Shown here in pieces: positions 14,601 through 26,340 of a stretch of 64,000 bases of DNA. The notes beneath the pieces were generated by a model. That model saw only the letters and a list, made by a program, of their open reading frames with translations, searched no databases and was not told the DNA's origin. Made by a program: the position numbers and the translations under genes. The DNA is taken from NCBI GenBank assembly GCA_036897445.1, contig JAYMTL010000043.1:62001-126000 (forward strand). Reading direction: 5' to 3'. The stretch's first letter is position 1. Each line of letters starts with the position of its first letter. This DNA comes from Pelargonium tetragonum (lineage: Eukaryota; Streptophyta; Magnoliopsida; Geraniales; Geraniaceae).

Positions 14601-17600
14601 TTATAATAAAGAGGTAAATAATAACGCTTTTCTTTACGTACTATATCAGTAAGTTCTTTCTCTTTTAATCAGGGTAACTTGTCCAAACCTTGAATATCCT
14701 CGTTATATATTACTCTAGAAAAAGGACTCTTAGTAAATAAAGCTTGACGCTTATAACATATTTGAACACCCTTTCGAAAGGGGGATCTACCAGATATATA
14801 GCCATGTATTCAATTTCACTACGGAGTCCTTATAGTTTTTGTGTAGTACAGTACCAAGAACCTCTTACTTAAAATTAGTGATACAGATAAAAAACCAAAG
14901 CTACGCAACTTATTAGACCTAGAAACCTTGCCATGCATACTTATGCAAGATCCTTTTTTTTTAGTTTCAACTTAAAGGCAGGCTCCAGTTAACCAATGGA
15001 TAAGGTTTTCTATAAAAAGAAAAAGGGTTGCGGGAGTGGTTTAGGAAAAGAAAATCTCAGATACTTACAAAAAATACAAAAGCTTATGAGGCAGAACATT
15101 TTCTTGCTAAAAAAACACTTAATTCCCAAAGCTTAGAAAATTCCAAGCCGCTATTTAGCTGCTCAATACTTAGTATAAAGAAAGATAGGGCTTTATTACA
15201 ATTTTTGTATCCTACGCCCGAGGTCTTCCAAATTATAGGGTGGCGTAAAAACCGCAAAAGTCTAGTTATGTTATATCCAGTCAAAAAGTTCTCTTCTGTG
15301 CCTTGAATGTCCTGCTTTATGTTAAGAGAGGATAATTGTGTATAAAAAAAGAAAGATTGGTTAAGATCTTCTATTCTTCTTTTTTTGTCCTCTGTTTCCT
15401 TTTATACTATGAGATAGCTCTATCTATAAGCGGTGTAGGTATACTCTCATCATATCATAAATATCTTTTTAAAATGGGTAGTCTCCTAAAGGGATTAAAA
15501 CTCCAGGGCTTTGTGAAGTCTGAACTAAAAAATCCACTAATAACTGGGGTACTCCCCACTTCCTCTAAACATTGGCTTTCCTAAGGTTCTTTGCTTTTAA
15601 ATAGACTTGGAAAAACGACTCTGCCCTTTCCACGGATGCCCCAAATGGAATTTGCATGGTTTGCGCTTTTTACTTTTATTAATTCATTAAACCTGGATGA
15701 AAACTTGGCTTACAAATTCACCTAACTAGGAATTTCCTGCCTGTTCTTAATTGCCTGCTTATCGAAGTTTTTGTTTTTAGAATCCAGCGGATAGCGCTAA
15801 CTGAGTAAGTATCTTTAACTATGAAGTGCTTTATGGAGTCTATTTTCTTTCTATCTTACTCTCTAAATTCTAATATTGTGACCTAGTGTGTATAAATAGA
15901 AAGGCTATGCTCCGTTCAATTTAGGGCTTCCGCGATACGACAAGGATACAAATTCTTCGGCAGTGTTATACATTTAAGCCTATTATGATTCTCAGACAAT
16001 CGCGCTATAACTTTTTTAATTTTAAACCAAGTATTTTCTAGTTTAGTTAACTTGACTCACCTTTAAACTTTTAGTTATTAGAGCACTAACCCCTGCTTTA
16101 TTAATATCAAGTACTGAGGAGTCTTTCTAAACTACAAATGACTCTATATTTCTTTTAATAAAAGGCGTAAGTAGCTTTATACAGAATTTTTTCGAATCAA
16201 AGTTTTTAACCTATGTATTTGCAGAAAGAGCCCTGGGTTTGCTCATATCCGGGTATACCTTTAGTTCTTAAATGGGTTTACTATAAGCTATAAAACCTTC
16301 CTATATATTGCAGCGGATATCCAGTGGAAAACTACTAAAGCATTCCTATCCATATAAAGATTTCATTTAGAACTAAGAGAAATATTTGTAATATATCCAT
16401 AACAGGGGCTTACAGGCTACAAAAACAAAGTGCGCTAAATTTCTCTACCCTTGATGCTTAAAAACTGGCTACTAAGTTATATAAAAAGAAGCATGAGTGC
16501 TACCTTACAAGGATACCGCTAAGTGGATCCTCTTGCAAACTTGTTTGTAAGTCTATCTTAATTAAATTAAATACTGCGCATGCTGCCAAAGAATTTCGGC
16601 CAAAGGCTTTTTATACTTTAACGTTTAGAGGTTTCCTATCAGAATCCAGAAATAGAAAACAAGGAATTCCCAATAACTTTAAACTTTAAGACTGTAAAGG
16701 ACAGTCCCTCTAGGGGTTTGTAGACAGGATTAAAGTCTTGCACATTTGTAGTAGCCAGTTCCTGCGGTTTGTAAGAAAGTAAGCAATTCACAAGGATAGC
16801 CCAGATCTTATAGTCTCGTAAGGATCCTTCTAACTAAAACAAAATTTCTAGAAATATAGCATATATGCAAGGGTTTTCTAATTTACTAGGGTCTACTAAT
16901 GAAAGAATTTAACTCTTAAGGGACAAGCCTCTTTTATACTAATATAAAATTTTAGTTGAAGGCGTATTACTAAGGTTCCCTTGAATCAAGATACATCGCG
17001 AATTCCTTCTTTTATGAGTTTTTATGAGTGCAGTAGTAACCCCCGCTCTTTATTTTAGGACAGCCCAAATCCCGAATCTCGTCATTCAAAAAACAACAGT
17101 AATTTTAAAGTAAAGGCTTCACAAGGTTTTTCTGGAGGAAGGAGTCTCGCCTATTGGTTTTAAAAAGAATTCTCGTTTTAGACAACTAAGAAACTTGCGC
17201 AATTACAAGAATAAGAAAAAGGGGATTCGTTACAGACGGTTTTTAGAGGCGGCAAGGGAGGAAGTTAAATCTAATTTATAAAGCATTATATTTTAACGTA
17301 CAGTAGTAATAACCTCGCCCCTTTTTTGTTGTCCCTTATATTAGGAAATTTGCTTAGTTCAAATAATTTTAATTACTCTAAACGGAAATGCGTCACATCT
17401 TAATCCTTATTAGTAGTATAATTGCTTAATTAAAGGGAGAGCTTGGCCCAGAACATAGACCCTAAAAACGACTAAACTTTCCTAAGTAAGCCTATTTACT
17501 GAATAATTTAGAAATCCCTCACGGAGCACCTAAAGCCTTTTATACTTGATCTACAAAAGTCCCCTAAATAAGATATAACATAAAACATATTGAGTACCCT

Positions 17601-18689
17601 TTTCCGAAAAAGCAAGGATTTCGTGCAGAAGTCTATTCATTTTCAGTAATATAATAATAAAGAGCTCTACGTAATGCCAATACAAGTAAAACAAGTAAAG
17701 ATTTCAAAATAGATGCAGTAACCTTGCTAGTATTTGATTTCCGCAATTCCTCTGAAGTGGAAAACTTAACAACCTTCCCGGGGACTCCTGTGCGAGCTCT
17801 TAGAGTAGGTAAGGGCCGCTCTTTTTTGGTAAGGTATTCCGTGTTACTGATTACTAAAGGAATTCTTCAAGGGTGTTTATCCCGGTGGAATCTTAAGGGG
17901 TAGTATAAATTATATAATTTGAAATTGAATTGAAAAAGTAGCGCTTGGGTTGACTTGGCCGCCAGAAAACCTGCTTTTTATGATAACGTTTCCGGTAGTA
18001 GATGAGAAACATGACGCAACACCCATTAATTAAGGAGCAAACTCCTTCGGGGGTCTAAAAAGCGAGGAGCTTCATTTCAAAGCTTAACCTTTAGAGACTC
18101 TTTATTAAATTAAGGTTTCACTTTTCTAGGCTGCTATCTCTCTTATATACCCCTTTCTAAAATTACAAAACACTTCTCACGACAATTTAGTAGCACATAC
18201 GCATAAAACTTTCTACAATAATAGCGCTTAGTATTTAGTATGTAATACCTTTCAAAAAGAATCCCTAATGTAAGGGCTCCTAAGCTGTGTATAAATCTGA
18301 AAATTGACTTGTTTTGTAGGTGATATTGCAAATGTAACTGATTAATGAAGAGTACCTTAAAAAAAGCCAAACAAGCTATGAGGTTAAGGGCAGCTTCGCT
18401 AGTACCACAAAATATCACTAAAACCCTAAAATAAGTAAAAAAGTTATATCATGAAAAGAAATTCTTTAAGGGGGGGCTTTACTTATGATCCCATAGACTC
18501 ACTTTTCTAATATAGAAATTGCTTGACTAAGGATTTAGTGGGATATTCGTTTGTTAACTTACGACTCCATCACAGTTCTTTTTAATACACAAGACATAAG
18601 AGTATTCCGTTACACAATTTAAATAAAGCTTATCTATCTCGGACAGAGTCTTTTTTTATTCTATGAGTTTTGCTGCTTGTCAAACCAAC
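11681..18689. other. Stretch without recognisable genes
   Basis: Three GGGCCC palindromes lie close together (13,694, 13,738, 13,887). Two plus-strand frames follow each other at 15,028-15,306 (92 codons) and 15,336-15,584 (82 codons). Both begin at TTG, lie in different frames and resemble no family I know. The first has a K/R-rich start (MREWFRKRKSQ) but overlaps an open frame on the other strand, as expected for a locally stop-poor patch. I call no gene. Confidence 0.45.
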
Positions 18690-18800
18690 AATATAAATAA
18701 TAACTTTAATAAGCTATGACAGTAAGAAACTAATACAGTAAGAGACAATAAGTACAATAAGACAAGGGAACTATAACAAGCATAACAAGAAGAGTCAAAT
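18690..18800 (+). pseudogene. A-rich segment, possible element relic on the plus strand
   Basis: The plus strand becomes strongly A-rich with short related words (ACAATAAG, ACAATAAGAC, AACAAGCATAACAAG). Translated, it gives K/N/T/E-rich peptide pieces, such as NKYNKTREL, separated by several stops. The character resembles the minus-strand basic fragments elsewhere in the window, in opposite orientation. A pyrimidine-rich run (CCTCCTTTCCTCCTTC type) follows at about 18,810-18,835. No domain is recognisable. A low-complexity patch is the simple alternative. Confidence 0.2.
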
Positions 18801-21800
18801 CTCTATAGTCCTCCTTTCCTCCTTCTTTCTCTTACTACTAATAAGAAACAAGTAAGTCAAAAGAAGCCTGTGACTCTAAGAAATTCTTAGTTACTTCCGG
18901 AATCCTGCAGGTATCTTTAGGAGTTTTTTTATAAAAAATGGAGCAAAAGTCAAGAACTAGAAAATCTTTAAGTTAAGTCCCGAGTGCCCTATAGACAGGG
19001 AAGATTTTTAACTGAAAAAGACCCCTCTAAGGAGACCTACCGCAGCTTTTTTCTTCCTAAACTTATGAATTAGACTTTTACCTTTAGAGGGAAGGGTACG
19101 CCTCTATCTTTCTAGTAGAAATTCTTATCTCTTTATTCAAAGCAAAATTTAGAATGAATATATAGTATTCCTTCCTTTAAACTAAAAAAGGGGCACTTAA
19201 TACAAAGTTACACTTCTTCTTAGAACAGCGCAATATGTTTCCTCGAAAGGGATCCCCCTCACTTTCTTTTTAATAGAAGGGCCCTAATTCTCATTTTCTC
19301 GGGTTTTCTTTAGAAGTTGTTGCTGTGGCTCTGTGGTTAAAGCGTGTAAGGGTACTTTATATTTATATTATATAAATGTCTTTATTCTTTCGCTGGGAGC
19401 TTAGGGCTGTATGTATAGGAATTTCTTTAGGTATAGTTAAGGGATAATAGACAGCAAAGAAATGGATAAGTTACAAGGCTTTCTTATAAGATCCTTTGAT
19501 TTTGTAAAAATGAAAGCGGGGTTGAGTTAGTATCTTTTAAAGCTCTGCCATTTTATTCTATTTATTCTTTTTGCAAGGGGTACTCCTTATCATGCGGAAA
19601 TGTCGTCGACGAGCGATTTTTTGTAGGCTTAGGTTTTATGCCAAGGAAAAGGAACACCTGCACTTGCTTTTTCATAGAACCCGATTGCCTTGTAAATTCT
19701 ATCTCAACCGCAGCAAAGCTTAAACTTTGAAGCAAAAATACAAATTACGAGATATCCCTTGCTTGATAAAAGTTAGCAGATATTGGTTTTTTCATTACCT
19801 GTGTCCTGGTATACTGGATTTAAGAAGAAAAAATCTTTCTCAAATTTTAAGCACTTTAATTATACAAAGTAAGTAAGGCAACCTGCACTCGATTGGAGAG
19901 GCTTTTTTGCCAATTAGGACTGCGCAAATCAAGAGCTCCTTCCAAGATCAGGCCAGCTCCATCAGTTGTTTCTTATAAGGGTCCCCTTGAAAAAATTCCT
20001 TTTTAGAAGACCTATCCTTAGCTTTTACAGTAACCCTCTAGGGATTTCCCCGAAGTTTCTTTTATATGCTATATGCTAGATATTTTTTTGTTATATAGAA
20101 AAGATTCTCGTCTGCAGCGACTAGAAAAATATAAGATTAAAAAAGATACAGAATAGAGTCCCAGGCCCCTTTTCTTTTGCAAGGATCCTACTAAGTTACA
20201 GCTCGAACTTATAACCCAAAAGCAACTACTCATAATTATGAAAAATACCTTAACCGAGAATACTTTATTTCGATACTGCAAGTTACGCGCCTATGCTCGC
20301 TTATTAGTAATATACTTTTTTAATTGCTTAGTCTTAAAATTTCTAGGGCTAGGGGATAAATTAGAGGGAAATCGTCAAGCCTTATTCGTTTCCGAGATTT
20401 TAGGATCTCACTTTTGATAGCTATGAGGAATTTCATTTGTATTAGTATGCGGTAACTTCTGAGGTTTTCTACCACATTTCTTAATTTCAGGGAACCCATA
20501 ACTTTTTGTTAAATGTATGTCATTGATCATCTACTACCACTCTGCTCGTAGAAACCCTTAAAGGTCCCGGCTCAAATAATAAAGGGGATCCTATGCTGGA
20601 CATATATTTGCAACCCTACTAAGGGTCTTTTCCGAACTCGGCAATTCCAAGCATTTTTTCGTATTCGACAGTCTGGGTTTTTGTAGGCTTAAACCCAGGT
20701 ACCTACGTAATTGTGTAAAGAAAATAATTATACTCCTAAAAAAGAAAAACTATAAAAATTGAAAACTTTTAAAGGGCACTTAGTTTGTATAAGGCTACCT
20801 TATTTATGACACTTTCTCCGTCGTATAACTTTTCCTTAGACTCTTTCAAATTTTACTGATAAACAAAGAATCTTAACCCAAGCCTTTTATCTGAAGAGTG
20901 GCTGCTTTATATACTTGTAGAGAGGTGCTCCTGCCCTTACCATAGAACCTTTTTTGGATTAACTGATTGGTGTACCTGTAGAATAATTTATATAAGGGAC
21001 AGGTATCCGGAGTTGTGTTAAGCTTTCCTATTAAGCGATTCCATAAATTTTTCACTCTATTTAATTAAACTAAATCCCAGAAGGAGACTTTGACAATAAA
21101 TATATAAATTCCGATGTGCAAAGGTTTTTGGCATTAAAGCTTTCACTACAAAAAAGAGACTCAATTATGGACGTTGGGTAGAAAGTAGGACTTTTGTGAA
21201 CTTTGTATACATAATGAAGACTGCAGATTTATAAGAGAAGGTTCTCAATTTAAGTGAATCCGGCAGTTATTAGAAAAAGAATTCCTTTTCACATAGTTAT
21301 AGGATCTCCAGGAACTTTAGTTGTATGTATTCCCGTAAACCAAAACTTCCCTATATTATATAGCTAGAATTTCCCAATCAATTTCAAGGATATACCTTAA
21401 TAAATAAAAATTCCTTGGGTTTAGTTACCTATTTGCGGGGATTTTGGCTATTAGAGATTTTTTGTTTCAATTACTTTTTGACATAAAAAAGCTAAATTCC
21501 ATGACTAGGAAATTTATCTTAAGTTTGCCAAGGTTTGTCATGTATTTCAACTAAAAGAATAGTGCGCGCTTAAAAATCCCGAGGAAATTCTAAAATAACT
21601 AAAGTGCATCCCTATACAAGTCTTTTAAAGGGAGACCCCCTTAAGGAAGCCTAACAGATGCGCAATAACAGAAGTGGTAAGTCCTAAATTGAAATTATTA
21701 AAAAGAAGCTTTGTAGTAGGCTTTTATCCTTTTTTTTTTTTAAGTTACCTGACTTAGTGTAGAAAAACTTTTGAAATTTTGAAATATAGTGAGGACTCCC

Positions 21801-22959
21801 ATATACTAAGTATTTAACACGTCTAAGAAAAATTTGTATTCAACTAAATTGATAAACTCCTTTTGCTGCTTTCCACTATCCATGACTTTACTTAAGCAGA
21901 GCATCATATGCAGTATAAAAGGAGCTCCTGTACTAAATTGACAGCTTAAGGGCAGCTCTAAAGGAGGTAATTCCCAGTTGCTAAGCCCTTTCACTTGACT
22001 AATTAATCTTTCTGCTTATATTCCCGAGGGCTCTTTATTAGTTAATAGGTATATAGGGTAATAGTTCTAGATAGTACAGGAGTTATAGAGAGTGTAGAAA
22101 ATAGGTAATAAGTGTATAGTAGCTTCTTCTAATAAAGTTGGCTTTATATATGGATGAATAACTCTACTTTAAATGATAAATGAAAGAACAGGAATAAGAA
22201 TACCTTTTCAGTTACTAAGATTTTACCAGACTCGCTCTAAATTTATTCGTAAATCTCCTCTAGGAAGTGGTCAATCCTTTATCGGGAATCCGCCTCTTAC
22301 TTAAAATAGCTCCACGTTTTCACATTATGACCTACCTCTGTATCAAGATATCAAATATGGGTGTTTTCTTTAATTACGTTACCTATTCCCACAAGACTTC
22401 TTATCTAACTTTTCTCTAGCTTTCCTAGCTGCTATACTAAATAAGAGCTTCTTAATATATAACTATTAGATAGAATGTCAGCCTTTTCCTAAAAACCTAC
22501 TGTGCCTTTAAGGTTTGCCCTGCAAAGGCGTGGTGCTCGAGTCTATTTATAATCCAAGGCATACACTAATAAATAAAAAAGCTTCTGATGAGCTAAACTC
22601 GTGTATCAAAAAATCTTAAATGCTTGGCCTCCTCATAGAAAAGAATTGCGAGGTGAAATACCCGTGAGTCTTTTACTTGATGTTGATAAGGGGATTCATA
22701 GTACGGGCCAGATAGATTTTTTATAGAAGCTTCTCTTTTCTTTATTTAGGAACTAGATTCTATAAGAAGGGAACTCCTACCAAAAGAGCTTCTCTCAACC
22801 TAAACATATTGTAGTTGTTTGAGTTGCTTAAGCTTTGTTCCTATTTAGATCTGCAGCTGAAGAAAGAGCAGAACAAGAACTTTGTTAATTTCTTTGTCTT
22901 GACTAATTAGAAGTTCTTACTAAGAATCCCTGGAGTGCCTATTCCTTAAGACTTTAGTA
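18801..22959. other. Stretch without recognisable genes
   Basis: No gene is supported. Frames at 20,069-20,281, 20,873-21,055 and 21,806-21,994 (60-70 codons) are chance length. A GGGCCC palindrome is at 19,279, and a run of T lies near 21,730. At 22,030-22,140 the plus strand turns purine- and TA-rich with repeated AGGTA, TAGTA and ATAGTA words. This local change in composition could be the edge of a decayed repeat. The dinucleotide sample at 20,401-20,640 is only borderline for RIP. Confidence 0.4.
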
Positions 22960-23300
22960 AGATCTTCCTTTTTTATCAGTTCTCGTTGTTAGGGCTTTCT
23001 AGGCTTCTCCCTGGCTTTCTGGTAGTACTCACCTTTTGGCTTTATTAACCCTACTTCTTTGTTACTCCTCAGAATATCTCTACCCACGCCCTCTATCAGT
23101 ATCCTAGGAACTAGACCTTTCCTATTAAAAGTTAGACTCTGTACTGGATCTTACTCTCTTCTGTATCTTCATACCGGGAATACCTGCCTCTTATTTATAA
23201 CCTATACTTTTCAGAGCTATACCTTCCCTACGAGCCTTTTTTTAGAGCTCCTTAGCTGCTTTAACCTTCTCTGATTAGAGACCCCACCAAAGCAAGCCCT
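22960..23300 (-). pseudogene. Basic, K/E/R-rich coding relic of unknown element
   Basis: The plus strand is unusually pyrimidine-rich here. Read on the minus strand it yields a charged peptide including KKARREGIALKS, interrupted by several stops. The string GIALK also appears in the relic at 49.6 kb, and RKGIAMMK in the one at 11.5 kb. A plus-strand open frame at 23,059-23,274 is the antisense of this segment and is best explained as a stop-poor shadow. I infer a degraded mobile-element ORF, perhaps a charged helical region. The family is unknown. Confidence 0.27.
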
Positions 23301-25919
23301 TCCTATTTTCTTTTCTTGATTTATTAGGAATTCCTTTCTAGATTAGTAGCTACAAAAGACTTGAGGAACAGGATTATATATGAGGTCAACCGATTAAAGC
23401 GCATATCTTTCTTTCTACCTGGAATACTCTTACTTTTTTGAGCTAGTGATTACTCGAAACTACAGAACCAAATCTTTATAATATTTAGTAAATCTCTTTT
23501 ATACACTTTTACTAATGTTATTGGGGCAGGGGTCAAATAAACATACCCTTTAATATATCCTCCAAAACGGGAGCTCCCTTCTTGACAAGCACCCGTTTAA
23601 ATAGAAAGAGATAATAATCGAGTTACCCCTTAGAATACCTTAATAAGGTTTTAGTTCATAGGACATATCTCCAGAAAAACAATTACAATTCAACAAGGGT
23701 TTCACCTGTCACGGACTCTAGGCGGTTTTCTTAAAAGCTTTGAGAAGGGAAACTTAATTTACGAATACTGTAAATCCTTAAAATTGACGGGTATTTATAA
23801 TTTCAATTTAGGAGCTTAAAATCTTATTATATATATACCGAGAAATATTCAATTCTACATACGGGCGCCTCCCCGTTTAGGCTTTTATTCTGTACTTTAG
23901 TAAGTAGTGGTTTTTAAGGATTCAAATTCTTTTGGGCCCTATTATTATATAAAAACTCGAGCTAGCGTTTACTTTGTAAAAAGCGGAGTCCCGGGGCAAA
24001 AAGTTAAGTATGTTACGAGTTTCGAGATTACGCTTTTGGATAACCCGATCAGGAAATTACCTTTTATTAGTTCCCCGATTGAACAAGTTGAATATTATAA
24101 GAAGAAATTTAGGAATTTTTTTTTACTTACTGATGGTAGGAGCTGCCTCTTCTTTTTTGAGAATGCTTTATTCTTCTTACATACAAGTAAAGGGGAATGC
24201 TTAACAACTAGTAAACTCATTAATAACAAGAACAAGGAAAACTCACTACCTTAATATTAAGAAACTCAGGAACAAAGGAACACAAAAGCCTTACTGTAAA
24301 CAATCTCTTAAGGAAATTCTTTCGTTTCTTGCACGTTTAGCTGCCTCGAAAGGTCTGGTTCAAGGCTTTATAGTTCATTTTTACTCGTTTTAGAATCCCT
24401 GTTTTATGAAACTTAAGATCCAGAAGTAGAAACAGAAAGGCAATCTAACCTTTCATTCCTAAAATTCCTTTTTCTAAACCGGAACTTTGAATTTGAAATG
24501 GAATTCCTCCTACTATTTCTGGATTCCCCTTTTTGATTTAACAAAGGAAAAAGCAGAGAAACCCCCTTAATTACATTACCTTTCTTTCTAAAAGACTATA
24601 AAAGAACCCCGTCTAGTAAACTAAAAGCACAGGAAATTTGTACCCATACCTTTCTTATTCCTGCTTTTTCCAGAGCTATACCTAAACTTATCTTCGATAC
24701 CTGTAACCTGCGTACTCTTCATTTTAATACCCACCAATTTAAGCTTTAGTTTATTCCCTAAATAACCTTTTCCGGAGTGCACAGAATACAGGAATACAAG
24801 GACTATAATCCCATAAAATTTCTTACTGACTTCTTTGTTACTCTTATTTTTTTAAGGGTTTGCTAAGGATAGAGCCTAAAAAAGGATACTTAAAAGTCCA
24901 AAACCTTAGGCACAGTACTCTTTTATAAATAGTTTTAAGGAACGCGGCACATAAGGTTACTTAGACTTTGGAGGTTGGGAGAAGCACTTAATTACGAGAA
25001 AGTTACGGAACTTAATAAATAGACTTCAGGAATCTATTGGTTTCAAAAAACCCTTTTAAACCCTAACGGGAGTCGAACATACTCTATGCTTTTTAAGGAC
25101 ATACCTCTCTTACAGTCTAGTATCAATAAATAACGTATATATATAGTACGGGACTTTAAAGCACTAATTAGATGGGGAAAAGTAGAAGTGGGTGAGGGAG
25201 AAGACTAAAACAGTCATTTTTATTGCATGCAAGGGTTCAACTTAACTAAAAGAAATTTTATTAAAAAAAGGATAAACAACGAGTAGGATACCCCGTAATT
25301 TCTTTAACAAAAAAGGCATTCAGAGTTTTTATCTTTTTCTAGTAAGCACTCCCCCTTTTTTTCGAATCCTTGTTACTCATAATACTTGTCTTTATATTAT
25401 ATTAATTAATAATAATTAGAACCCTTTACCTTGGGTAAATATACTTGTCTGCCAGAAAAGTTTAATACAGCACAATTTCTTAAGTAAGTAATGCGTTATA
25501 CTATACACCATACTTTTTTGAAAGGCTTTATCCTATTGATTTACCTCGTTTGTGTTATCCTGAGATTTTATCTTAAATCTAGTATGTACTTTGTTCCAAT
25601 TCAGTTACGTTTAATAGAGTAAAAACCACTTGGACTTTCCTAGGATTCCCCGGCCCCAATTGAGTAAACGATAAGATTCTTTACAAAAGAGCCTGTACTA
25701 TTGTTAAAGCTACGAGAGCTCCTATTTATATTTAATAGCTAAAATGCCGCAATCTTAGGAGTTAGCTAATATAAAATATAGTGAAACTCCAGAGAGCCCT
25801 TTACAAGAATTTAGAAACTCTAAATCAACAGGGACCTTATAATAAACTAAAGGTAATTCTGGGTACATTTACAAAGACTGAAGAAAAGTTGACGGGAATT
25901 AATAAAAAACCCTAAAGGC
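23301..25919. other. Stretch with a 115-codon frame, otherwise empty
   Basis: A 115-codon frame at 23,907-24,254 starts at a GTG directly after a stop and contains no ATG at all. Its product is F/Y/K-rich, has no recognisable motif, and a second frame overlaps it at 24,010-24,204. This suits a locally stop-poor stretch rather than a gene. A GGGCCC palindrome is at 23,934. At 25,050-25,110 the minus strand carries an isolated T-loop-like GTTCGACTCCC, without a convincing cloverleaf around it. Confidence 0.4.
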
Positions 25920-26340
25920 CTCCTTATTTATAATAAAATAAGAGACAAGACCAGTCATAAACCTTCCCTTCCTACATACTATCTACCTATAACTAACTCC
26001 AATACAATATTATCTTTTAATGCTTACCCCTCTATATACCAATAAACAACTAACAAGATAAATCTTGCCTTAACAAAAAAAGAACTGCTATAACTATTAT
26101 AAACTAAACTCTATTTCATAACTATCTAATAATATAAGGTATAATAAGTACTAATATATATATACTAATGGATAATATACTACTTCCTAACAAGAAGAGG
26201 AATAGCCTAGCTACAGCAGGTACAATAGCTCCTACTTAGAAGAAAACAGATATTATCCTTAAGAGTATGGGTCTAGCTAAGAAGAAATGTATGTAGAGAA
26301 GTTAAGAAGAGGAAGAAAACATGTAAGTCATAAGAGATTT
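25920..26340 (+). pseudogene. A/C-rich block with a decayed K/E-rich coding fragment
   Basis: From about 25,960 the plus strand loses G almost completely and becomes rich in CTA, ATA and AAC words. From about 26,170 it turns purine-rich. The second half translates to short basic pieces such as KKRNSLATAGTIAPT, KKTDIILKSMGLAKKK and a run of E, split by a few in-frame stops. The sharp base-composition change at both ends suggests a separate repeat unit. The peptide matches no family I can name and no terminal repeats were found. It may be a non-coding end plus a coding end of one element. Confidence 0.3.

Noticed and set aside
20411-20500. Hydrophobic frame (GISFVLVCGNFWGFLPHF) if TGA is read as Trp, hinting at a mitochondrial gene
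   Set aside because: It is short, broken by other stops, and matches no specific respiratory protein. No conserved cox, cob, nad or atp motif was found elsewhere under this code.
23907-24254. 115-codon frame, plus strand
   Set aside because: Same reasons: GTG after a stop, no ATG, an overlapping second frame, and F/Y/K-rich content expected from AT-rich DNA.
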